A stretch of 35,415 bases of DNA from Thermoplasmata archaeon. Its GTDB lineage: Archaea; Thermoplasmatota; Thermoplasmata; Lutacidiplasmatales; UBA184. The DNA is taken from assembly GCA_022750205.1 (NCBI GenBank), contig JAKIWD010000008.1, positions 1 through 35,415 of the forward strand, in the 5' to 3' direction. The notes under the pieces were generated by a model. It was given only the letters and a program-made list of their open reading frames with translations, made no database searches and had not been told where the DNA came from. A program made the translations under genes and the position numbers. Positions 7,935 to 14,458 of this stretch are shown in pieces. The stretch's first letter is position 1; each line of letters starts with the position of its first letter.

Positions 7935-8727
7935 AGTTCAACTCCGATTCCGACGTCGATTTCGGATGATTTCCCGATTCCCCGCGCGCGGATAGCGCTG
8001 CGCCCCGACACAGGGAAGGGGTCGATCGGACAGGAATTGGAGCCAGCGAAACTCACTCCCTCGAGCCCACCGTCCGAAGGTGTCCCCGACTCGTCCCTCC
8101 CGCTGCGATCGCCCAACCACCACCACACCGTTCAGCCGTCCCCGTTCCGATGCGAGAGGTCCGGGCACTCGTAGAGGGGTTGCCGCTCCGCCGCCCGGGG
8201 TGGGCCGTCAGGTTCGCCCGGGTCCACGATGTCGAACGCGCGAGCTAGGGGCGGGACGCTACCGCTCCGGGGCAGGGAAGGGGTATCCCTCGACGCCCGC
8301 TGATCGCGGTGGCCGACGCCGCCGACGACCTCGGGGTCACCTCCAACGACGATGGAGGGTTGGCGGTCGGCCGAGTTCGCGCTCGTCGAGGAGCGTTTCA
8401 CCGGGGTCGCATCCGTCCGAGCGTCCGTGTCGTCGCCGGACGATCGACCGCTCGGCGCGGTCCGTTGGGCACCTTGCGCCCACCGGCGGCACGACCGAAT
8501 CTCGACTCAAACCGGTCACGTGCGACCCCCTTCCTGGGAAGTGCTCCTGCGACTTTGGCTAGCACCTTCGGCGGGCCCCGCTTCGAGCATCGAATCCCCA
8601 AGCCGGATCACTCCGCTACCCCTCCGGTCGAGTTCAGGGCGACCAACGTTTCCACCGCCGGGGAAGCCTTTACCACCCGCATCCCCTCCCCCGAGTAGGG
8701 GTACTCGGTACCCTCGCGGGTCATCCG
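7935..8727. other. Long region without a convincing gene
   Basis: Almost 800 bases hold no ORF with credible protein character on either strand. The left end must contain the promoter of the zinc-ribbon gene (minus strand) and the right end that of the membrane-protein gene. Around 8309-8475 two overlapping plus-strand frames read like protein for short runs ('ADAADDLGVTSND', then 'WRSAEFALVEERFTGVASV' in another frame), which could be the remains of a frameshifted gene; this is weak. No tRNA or tandem repeat was seen. Confidence 0.35.
8691..8708. promoter_or_regulatory. Hairpin just upstream of the four-helix membrane protein gene
   Basis: CCGAGTA-GGGG-TACTCGG forms a perfect 7-bp inverted repeat with a 4-base loop, ending 19 bases before the GTG start. 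The position suits either an operator or an mRNA leader hairpin. Confidence 0.3.
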
Positions 8728-10173
8728 GTGCCGCGCACAATACGGGACGTTCGGAACGACACCCTGCCTCCCGCCGAAGTTGAACGGTTCATAATCGGTT
8801 GGTTGCGACAGAACGAGTTCGCCACATTGGATCCGCGCTCCAATGGTTCCGAAAAGGTCCTCCCCCACTTCCAGGGCGACACCGTACTGCATCCGAGGTC
8901 GGGGAGTTTGGTCGCTCTCCAGGCCAGAACGGGAGGAGCAAGCATCGTACTCGAGGTGAGCCTCCAGGGCGGCGCGAACTGGACGTCCGTCCACCTGGAA
9001 GGGTACACCACGGGACGGGGACCCGGCTGGAAGGGCAAGGAGTACGACTTCGTCCCGAGTGCTCTGGCCGTCGCCGGGATCCCTCGAAAGCACGGGTTGG
9101 CGCTGATCGGGAATTTGGAGGGTTCGCTGAACCGACTCGCGGCGGCCCCTCCCCCTCCGCCCACCCCACTTCCGGCCGGGAACGCCGGTATCCCCCCACC
9201 CGCGATCGCCTCGCCGCTCCCGTCACTCATCCCTTCCCAGGACGCGCGGCGTGCGAAGGACAAAGTCCGCCAGAAGCAGTTGGCCACGGTGACCTACTCC
9301 GGACTGGCGATAATCTTCCTTGGCTTCGGCGGCCAGTTCGTGCTGTCTGCTCTGGGGGATCATGCGGCGGCGAGTGCAATCCTGTCCCTGTCGTTCGTCG
9401 GGATCCTCCTGGTGGCGGTCGGGGGGTTCGGGCTGATCTCGCTGGGCAACCGGCAGATGCGACGGCCCATTGGAACGGGCCCGGTTCCGGTAGCCTCTCC
9501 GCACCCGTACTACGCCTCTGTCCCGTTCCTCGCTCCGCCCGTTCCGAGCCTTCCGGACCTGGCGCCCCCTCCCTCGAGGGCCTTCGACCTGGCGGCCGAG
9601 GCCGCCGCGTACCGGCACAGAATGCGAACCCCGGTCCGAATGCGGCAAGGAATGTACCTGTACCTCAATGGCCTCGGGATCGCGTTCATCGTCTACTCGT
9701 ACCTCCGGGGAAACTTAGCCGGCGGTCTGGTCCTCGGCGGATTCTTGATCGCGTTCGGGCTGATTCTCTTCGTGCTGGTCGGTCAGGTCGACCGCGCACC
9801 CCTCAGCATCACGGTCGACCAGGACGGAATGCACTTCGAATACCCCAAGTCCAAGCGGACGTCGATCCGCTGGACGGATCCGAAGTTCGGCGTGCGACTG
9901 TCGACAAGATCAGCGGAGGTCAATCAGAACTTGGACCCCCCCGTTTCGGGGCCTACGTACTCTCTGTTCACCGGGAGGGGCTCCGGACAAAGGAGTGGGC
10001 CAAGAGTACTGACGGACATCCCGCGGGAGTGTTTCGACCTACTGCTGCAGCGGGCCCAGCTCGCCGGCCTCCAGGTCAATCCCCGGGTGGAGGGCGTTCC
10101 CGGAACGATCTCTGAGCGGCTTACCTATCGAGTACACGCGCGTGCACCATCCGCGGGGATGCGCACCCACTGA
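8728..10173 (+). CDS. Hypothetical membrane protein with two helix pairs and soluble ends
   Basis: I do not recognise this 481-residue protein. Residues 1-140 look like a soluble alpha/beta domain ('FIIGWLRQNEFATLD', 'SIVLEVSLQGGANWTSVHLEG') and end in a poly-Pro linker (about 141-165). Two transmembrane helices follow (about 188-211 and 217-240), then a second Pro-rich loop, then two more (about 308-327 and 331-352). The C-terminal ~125 residues form another soluble, beta-rich part ('PLSITVDQDGMHFEYPKSKRTSIRWTD', in part, which resembles PH-like membrane-protein domains such as bPH2). Start GTG 8728. Base composition is a little more AT-rich than the core genes, consistent with an accessory locus. 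Confidence 0.7.
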   Translation: MPRTIRDVRNDTLPPAEVERFIIGWLRQNEFATLDPRSNGSEKVLPHFQGDTVLHPRSGSLVALQARTGGASIVLEVSLQGGANWTSVHLEGYTTGRGPGWKGKEYDFVPSALAVAGIPRKHGLALIGNLEGSLNRLAAAPPPPPTPLPAGNAGIPPPAIASPLPSLIPSQDARRAKDKVRQKQLATVTYSGLAIIFLGFGGQFVLSALGDHAAASAILSLSFVGILLVAVGGFGLISLGNRQMRRPIGTGPVPVASPHPYYASVPFLAPPVPSLPDLAPPPSRAFDLAAEAAAYRHRMRTPVRMRQGMYLYLNGLGIAFIVYSYLRGNLAGGLVLGGFLIAFGLILFVLVGQVDRAPLSITVDQDGMHFEYPKSKRTSIRWTDPKFGVRLSTRSAEVNQNLDPPVSGPTYSLFTGRGSGQRSGPRVLTDIPRECFDLLLQRAQLAGLQVNPRVEGVPGTISERLTYRVHARAPSAGMRTH

Positions 10174-10529
10174 CCGCTCGCTCCGAACCGGTCCCTCCGG
10201 CTCCGAAGGCCCGAACCCACCCAAATCGTGGGCGGCTCCTATGTTCAAGCTCCTGGGATGGTGAATGCGCTTGAGGACAGTGCGATGAACGGCGGTCACG
10301 CCGGACTCGTCTCCATCACCGTAAAGCGGGCCAGATAGGCCCTAGTATTCCGGGTCGCGCCTCGGACGGGGTTGGGAAATTTCCGCGAACCAGGCCGATC
10401 CACCGGGTGCGCAAGGCTCGCCAAGAATCCGACTGGAGCGATGTAAACTGTCCAAACTCCTCCGCCTCTGGGAGTTGCCCGCCAGGTCCCGAACTCAACA
10501 AGGGGGCCGTACTGCGTAGCTCGTCTCGA
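10174..10529. other. Intergenic region between convergent genes
   Basis: This 356-base gap lies between the convergent membrane-protein and LysR genes. I see no ORF with protein character, no tRNA and no strong terminator hairpin. Confidence 0.5.
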
Positions 10530-11435
10530 TCAGGGGACTACCCACGGCGGGGCCCTACCCAGCCGGGCCCTGACCAAGTCTGCGAAGCAGCGGACCTTCG
10601 GTAGACTGAACCGACCCTTGGGGGAGACCATCTCGACAGTGCCCACGTCCGGAACGTGGTCGTCGAGTACGGAAACGAGGCGTCCAACGCGGACGTCCTC
10701 GGCGGCCACGAACGCCGGGAAGAGGGCGACGCCGAGCCCGGAGAGCGCGGCTTGGCGCATGGCTTCGAAGCTGTTGGTACGAATCCTTCCCCCAATCCGG
10801 ATCCACTCGATCCCGCGCTTCGACCGAAACGGCCAACCCCGGCCAGCCTCTTCCATCACCAGCTCGATGCAGTCGTGGTCCCTCAGGTCACGCGGAGTCA
10901 TAGGACGTCCCCGGCGCTCGACGTATTCTGGGCTCGCACAGTACCGGATCTGGGCCGACCCGAGCGGGACCGAGACCAGGGACTTGGCGCCAGGGTGACC
11001 GACCCAAAAAGCGAGGTCGAACCCTTCGCGCACCAGGTCGGGGAAGGCCCGCGTGACGGTGAACTCGATCTTCATCTCAGGATTCGTCGAGAGGAACTCG
11101 TTGACGAGGGGGACGATGAATCGTTCTCCGAAGAGGACATCGGCGGTGATCCGGAGGGTTCCTCGAGGTGCAAGCTGGGCCGCGCTCACCGCGAGCGAAG
11201 CCTCGTCGCTCAGCCTGACGATCTGCTCGCATCGAGTGGCCAGATCGACCCCGATGTCCGTGAGCCTCAATCGCCTGGTGGTCCGATGGACCAGCTCGGC
11301 GCCGAGGGCGCGCTCGAGCTCGTAGAGTCGACGGCTGACGGTTTGCTTGGGAAGATCCAGGGATTTCGCCGCTGCGGTGAGGCTTCCGGTTTCGGCGATC
11401 CTTGCGAAAATCCGGAGGTCGTCGAGCCGGAGCAT
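10530..11435 (-). CDS. LysR-family transcriptional regulator
   Basis: The 301 residues match the full length of a LysR regulator. An N-terminal winged helix ('MLRLDDLRIFARIAETGSLT', then 'AAAKSLDLPKQTVSRRLYEL') is followed by 'ERALGAELVHRTTRRLRLTDIG' (in part) and, after a linker helix, a periplasmic-binding-like effector domain from about residue 90 ('RGTLRITADVLFGERFIVPL'). The closest look is to the CrgA/DmlR-type subgroup. LysR regulators are abundant in bacteria and sparse in archaea, so acquisition from bacteria is likely. The ATG at 11435 sits at the edge of a TGTCCC inverted repeat, and the gene diverges from an SRPBCC gene that it probably controls. The effector is unknown. Confidence 0.9.
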   Translation of the reverse strand: MLRLDDLRIFARIAETGSLTAAAKSLDLPKQTVSRRLYELERALGAELVHRTTRRLRLTDIGVDLATRCEQIVRLSDEASLAVSAAQLAPRGTLRITADVLFGERFIVPLVNEFLSTNPEMKIEFTVTRAFPDLVREGFDLAFWVGHPGAKSLVSVPLGSAQIRYCASPEYVERRGRPMTPRDLRDHDCIELVMEEAGRGWPFRSKRGIEWIRIGGRIRTNSFEAMRQAALSGLGVALFPAFVAAEDVRVGRLVSVLDDHVPDVGTVEMVSPKGRFSLPKVRCFADLVRARLGRAPPWVVP

Positions 11436-11482
11436 TGTCCCACCAACGGGACATTAGGTCCTCCTTCCCTTATCAATGTCCC
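11436..11482. promoter_or_regulatory. Putative LysR operator: three TGTCCC half-sites
   Basis: TGTCCC (11436-11441), GGGACA (11448-11453) and TGTCCC (11477-11482) lie in the 63-bp gap between the divergent LysR and SRPBCC genes. The first pair is a perfect inverted repeat with a 6-base spacer and abuts the LysR ATG; the third copy is 16 bases before the SRPBCC ATG. Two or three spaced dyad halves in a divergent gap is the usual LysR arrangement. Confidence 0.55.
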
Positions 11483-11498
11483 GTCCAGTGCCGCCATT

Positions 11499-11933
11499 AT
11501 GGATGTCGAGTGCGAGACCCATGTGGCCCGCCCAAGGAGTCAGGTCGCCGGGTACATGTTCGACCCCGCAAACGACGGTCGATGGACGACCGGCGTCGTT
11601 TCGTGCCGCCCCCTGGTAGCCGGAAGGCTTCGCGCAGGATCGCGAGTCGAGCGAACCGTTCGGTTCGGCGGAAGAGAGTTCACGTATGAGTACGCGGTGA
11701 CCGCCGCCGAAGGGGATCGATTCGTCGAGATGACCGTGGAGAAGCCCTTCCCCATGTGGATCCGCTATGAGCTCGAGGACGAGACCGCGGGAACCCACGT
11801 GCGCATCCGCACGAGGGGCGATCCGAAGGGGTTCTTCCGTCTCGCAGCGCCGTTGATGAAAGGGAAGGTCCGCAAGAGCATCTCCGCCGATCTGGGCAAC
11901 CTGAAGCTGCAAGTGGAGGCCCTGCCGAGGTAG
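11499..11933 (+). CDS. SRPBCC-superfamily (polyketide cyclase/START-like) protein
   Basis: This 144-residue protein has the START-like hot-dog cavity pattern: 'VARPRSQVAGYMFDPAN' with 'DGRWTTGV', a run of alternating strands ('SRVERTVRFGGREFTYEYAV', 'FVEMTVEKPFPMWIRYELED'), and a long C-terminal helix ending 'SISADLGNLKLQVEAL'. Members bind or process small hydrophobic ligands, or act as CoxG-like and stress proteins. The open frame extends far upstream through the LysR gene, but that part is antisense; ATG 11499 gives the normal family length. It is divergent from the LysR gene across a shared operator-like gap, so ligand-dependent induction is plausible. No specific substrate can be named. 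Confidence 0.8.
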   Translation: MDVECETHVARPRSQVAGYMFDPANDGRWTTGVVSCRPLVAGRLRAGSRVERTVRFGGREFTYEYAVTAAEGDRFVEMTVEKPFPMWIRYELEDETAGTHVRIRTRGDPKGFFRLAAPLMKGKVRKSISADLGNLKLQVEALPR

Positions 11934-12007
11934 AGCACGAGTCTCGCCGCGCACGGGCTCTTGCATTAGGTCCCGGCGATCGGAGGCGAGATCGTGGGGC
12001 GACGGGG

Positions 12008-12021
12008 ATGCTCCCGGCGGG
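12008..12021. repeat. Left 14-bp direct repeat (attL-like)
   Basis: ATGCTCCCGGCGGG is identical to the end of the tRNA-Glu gene at 13559-13572. The following 10 bases still match the tRNA T-loop region at 7 positions (GTTGTGAACC against GATTCGAACC, counting the last shared G), which argues against a chance match. Confidence 0.5.
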
Positions 12022-12048
12022 TTGTGAACCATTGTTGGTTCACAACCC
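12019..12048. repeat. Perfect 13-bp hairpin, left copy
   Basis: GGGTTGTGAACCA-TTGT-TGGTTCACAACCC. The same motif, less perfect, occurs at 13496-13520 on the other side of fic. It overlaps the left 14-bp repeat by three bases. It may be a recombination end, or a terminator for the upstream SRPBCC gene. Confidence 0.6.
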
Positions 12049-12264
12049 ATCCGAGGGGGAAGCTCTGGAGCTTTCGAAGGGCCGGAACATCCAGGCCCGG
12101 AACAGTGAATTCGGGTGAGGACACGGCCGAGGAACCCGAACCCCTGGGAGCTCTCGGAAAACTGCTCCCTGAGCAGGTGGGGGTCCCTCCTTCCCGATCT
12201 GGCCCATTGGGTGAGGTGGATAGTGCACTCAGGAGTAGGCTGCTGGCGGCTCACCATTCAGTTC

Positions 12265-12303
12265 GCTTATGATAACTCTAAGTATGTCTAATTCATGATA
12301 AGC
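12265..12303. promoter_or_regulatory. AT-rich fic promoter with inverted repeat
   Basis: GCTTAT (12265-12270) and ATAAGC (12298-12303) flank a 27-base AT-rich core with several TATA-like words, ending 4 bases before the fic ATG. The composition contrasts sharply with the surrounding GC-rich DNA. The arms could bind a repressor, perhaps Fic itself or a host factor. Confidence 0.4.
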
Positions 12304-12307
12304 AGCG

Positions 12308-13375
12308 ATGCCGTCGCTCAAGCCCGATACCTCTGCGGGGTTCCACCCTCGGTTGGCGGTGGGAGATGACATCGGCAGACCGGCTGTCAATTGCCTTCGT
12401 CTTGACGGGGTCCTGGAAACCCGTCTGCTCTCGCCAAAAATTCATGAGATTCTGCTCGGAATGTCCCGCGTCCGCAACGCGGTCAGCAGCTTTCGCCTTG
12501 AGGGCGAAACCGTCGAATTGAATCGGGCCCGTGAGCTCTGGGAGGGCCGGAAGCCCGCAACCCCCTCCGAACTTGGCGTGTTGAAGTTGGCCAAGGAGTA
12601 CTCCACACTGGGAGAGGCAAGACCTCCCGGGTTCACGATCGAGGGGGTCTGCGCTCTCCATAAGCGATTGTTCGCGGACGTTCTCCAACCCGAATGGGTC
12701 GGGGTTCTGAAGCCTCGGCAGAACTACATCGTGAACACTGGCTCGGATTCTCTTCGGTTCACTCCCACCCCGCCCGAACGAACGGCCGGGGAGTTGGAGG
12801 CCCTATTCCGCTGGTACCGCGACAATCAGTACGGCCTGCTGCCTCCGATAACCGCATCCCTCTTCTTCGCCGAGTTCCAAGCGATCCACCCATTCATGGA
12901 CGGGAACGGGCGGATTGGGCGATTCCTCAACATCGCATTGCTAACCGATCTCGGTTGCCGTAGAGCTCCGCTCATCCCGCTTGACACTCGATTCTTTCGA
13001 ACGAGTGACCATTACTACGACTTCTTAGGATCCACAAACGCCGGGGAGAGCTACTCGCTCTGGTCGAGGTACTTCGTCGGAGAGGTCGAAACCGCTTACA
13101 AGACTGCCGCCAAGCAAGCCAATCTCGGGCCGCTGGTCTCGAGTTTCTCGCGCGAAAGTACCCGCACCATGCTACGGTGGATTCTCTCTGGGGACGGAGG
13201 CTGGTTCAGCCGGGGGGAGTACCCGAATCCGAGCAAGTACAGTCAACCGGCCCTTTGGAGCGCGCTGAGCGAGCTCCTGAAGGCCGGAATGCTGGAAGCC
13301 CAGGGAGAGAAACGCGGTCGAAGGTACCGACTTCGCTCTAAGTTCTTGGCCGATGTCTACTCCAGGCGATTTTAG
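12308..13375 (+). CDS. Fic-domain protein (AMP transferase type, class II)
   Basis: Fic enzymes transfer AMP (or other phosphate-containing groups) to hydroxyl side chains of target proteins. The active-site loop 'HPFMDGNGRIGR' at residues 194-205 is complete: His, Asp, both Gly, Asn and the two Arg. An N-terminal 'SFRLEG' at 61-66 matches the inhibitory S/TxxxE(G/N) motif, whose Glu blocks ATP binding until relieved, so this is class II and probably self-controlled. A C-terminal winged helix ends the 355 residues ('WSALSELLKAGMLEAQGEKRGRRYRL', in part). Third codon positions are visibly less GC-rich than in neighbours. No antitoxin gene flanks it. The target is unknown. Confidence 0.92.
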   Translation: MPSLKPDTSAGFHPRLAVGDDIGRPAVNCLRLDGVLETRLLSPKIHEILLGMSRVRNAVSSFRLEGETVELNRARELWEGRKPATPSELGVLKLAKEYSTLGEARPPGFTIEGVCALHKRLFADVLQPEWVGVLKPRQNYIVNTGSDSLRFTPTPPERTAGELEALFRWYRDNQYGLLPPITASLFFAEFQAIHPFMDGNGRIGRFLNIALLTDLGCRRAPLIPLDTRFFRTSDHYYDFLGSTNAGESYSLWSRYFVGEVETAYKTAAKQANLGPLVSSFSRESTRTMLRWILSGDGGWFSRGEYPNPSKYSQPALWSALSELLKAGMLEAQGEKRGRRYRLRSKFLADVYSRRF

Positions 13376-13495
13376 CCGGCAGTCCGCGCAGGCGGAACGG
13401 ATCCCCCCATGCCAAGGTGGCGGGGGGGACATTGGAGAAAAACCCTGCCCCCTTGGGAGCCGCAGGCCTCGAACTACTGCGTCTATTCCCTCGCA

Positions 13496-13520
13496 GGTTG
13501 TGAACCATAGATGGTTCGCA
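13496..13520. repeat. Imperfect hairpin, right copy
   Basis: GGTTGTGAACCA-TAGA-TGGTTCGCA repeats the left hairpin with a changed loop and one changed base in the right arm. The 13-base word GGTTGTGAACCAT is identical in both copies, in direct orientation. It lies 38 bases from the tRNA-Glu end. Confidence 0.6.
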
Positions 13521-13558
13521 TTTCCTTCGCGCGATGGCATCCTCCCCGAGAAGGGATC

Positions 13559-13572
13559 ATGCTCCCGGCGGG
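13559..13572. repeat. Right 14-bp direct repeat, within the tRNA-Glu 3' end
   Basis: ATGCTCCCGGCGGG covers the acceptor 3' strand and T-stem 3' strand of the tRNA gene, its discriminator and one base beyond, and matches 12008-12021. A tRNA 3' end is the classic attachment site for tyrosine integrases. Confidence 0.5.
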
Positions 13573-13634
13573 ATTCGAACCCGCGTTGACGATTCGAAGG
13601 ACCGTCATCCTTGGCCGGACTAGACTACGGGAGC
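13560..13634 (-). tRNA. tRNA-Glu (anticodon TTC), no encoded CCA
   Basis: Read on the minus strand, the acceptor stem GCTCCCG/CGGGAGC pairs perfectly, the D-stem GTCT/GGAT has two wobble pairs, the anticodon stem is ACGGT/ATCGT and the T-stem GCGGG/CCCGC encloses TTCGAAT. The anticodon TTC is at 13596-13598. The D-arm (TAGTCTAGTCCGGCCAA) is very close to archaeal tRNA-Glu. The anticodon loop is CCTTCGA, so base 33 is C where U is nearly universal. The discriminator is A and CCA is not encoded. No intron. Confidence 0.9.
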
Positions 13635-13773
13635 CTGTCGGAGTGTGGTCCCCCCACCCCTAAACCGTTTCCGCCTCGAGGTCGGCCACGTCGACGCGCC
13701 GACTCCGGGGGGTGCTGCTCGGCGTGCCGCCGGTTCAAGGTGGGGTCTCGATCAAGCGCGTGGAGGCATGCGG

Positions 13774-14343
13774 TCAACCGACGTTGATCGACACGGTGAG
13801 CGGGACGATGTAGGTGCCCGCCGTGCCTGGCGCTGTCAACTCCACCGTGAACGGCTCGGAAAGGCCGGCGGCGATCGGTGTCGATGTGCTGGGACTGACG
13901 GAAATCACCGAGAACGGACCGGAGGTGGTAATGCGGAGCACCTCCTCGGTCGCTTTGTTGGGATTCGTCACGTTTACTCCGAGTGCGAATCCTTGGCCGC
14001 CGACGAGCGCAATCGGGCATTGGTCGCAAATGTAACCCGCAGTCGAAAGGGTCATGGTTCCGTTGGTCACGAACTGGTACGAGAATGTGACCCGATCGCC
14101 CTCGACCACGACATGGTTACCGTTCTCGGGGTGTAAGTAGGGTACGCTGTTGTTGTACCCGGTAACCATTACGACGAGAAGAACGATCACCACGACGAGC
14201 AGTAGGGCGGCGATCCCTGCCGCGATTCCGGACGAGGCCGGCATCTCGGGTCCGGGCAGATTCCCCGGCTCGACTTCGGCGGGGACCACCGTCGGACGCA
14301 CAGGGTCTACCGCGGAGGGGACCGGTGCCTCAGCGCGGCTCAT
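13774..14343 (-). CDS. Hypothetical single-pass membrane protein with extracellular beta domain
   Basis: The 189-residue product has a Pro-rich cytoplasmic N-terminus (1-35), one strong transmembrane helix (about 38-62, 'AAGIAALLLVVVIVLLVVMV') and a ~125-residue outer domain of beta character with Asn-glycosylation-like sites and one Cys pair ('ICDQCP'). The last part ('SEPFTVELTAPGTAGTYIVPLTVSINV', in part) resembles an Ig-like or NPCBM-type strand pair often seen in archaeal surface proteins. It follows the PstS-like gene on the same strand, separated by a strong hairpin, so it may be part of the same surface machinery or a separate unit. Function unknown. Confidence 0.7.
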   Translation of the reverse strand: MSRAEAPVPSAVDPVRPTVVPAEVEPGNLPGPEMPASSGIAAGIAALLLVVVIVLLVVMVTGYNNSVPYLHPENGNHVVVEGDRVTFSYQFVTNGTMTLSTAGYICDQCPIALVGGQGFALGVNVTNPNKATEEVLRITTSGPFSVISVSPSTSTPIAAGLSEPFTVELTAPGTAGTYIVPLTVSINVG

Positions 14344-14392
14344 CCTTCGAACCCTCTACCGCCGCTCCGCATGCAACGCCAATAATGGGGAA

Positions 14393-14421
14393 CTCCCCCC
14401 GGGGCGGACACCCGGGGGGAG
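14393..14421 (-). terminator. GC-rich hairpin between pstS-like gene and the next gene
   Basis: CTCCCCCCGGG and CCCGGGGGGAG form a perfect 11-bp stem with a 7-base loop, 38 bases after the PstS-like stop codon on the minus strand. No long T-run follows. It is probably a transcript 3'-end structure or attenuator. Confidence 0.5.
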
Positions 14422-14458
14422 CGGAAGGTGTTCAGGTCAGCACACTCCTTGATCTTCC

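Larger units (their letters stand above)
12008..13572. mobile_element. Putative small inserted cassette carrying fic, next to tRNA-Glu
   Basis: Two copies of a 14-bp sequence (12008-12021 and 13559-13572) bracket a lower-GC segment holding one complete gene, fic. The right copy is the 3' end of a tRNA-Glu gene, a common integrase target. Inside each end there is a copy of the hairpin motif GGTTGTGAACCA-nnnn-TGGTTC. No integrase or transposase is encoded, so movement would depend on an enzyme elsewhere or is past. The boundaries are an inference from the repeats. Confidence 0.45.

Noticed and set aside
13440-13500. Possible tRNA-like 3' fragment (TTCGAGG ... CTGC-GGCTCCC on the minus strand)
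   Set aside because: A proper T-stem cannot be formed and no matching 5' acceptor strand lies at tRNA distance, so it is not called a tRNA or pseudo-tRNA.
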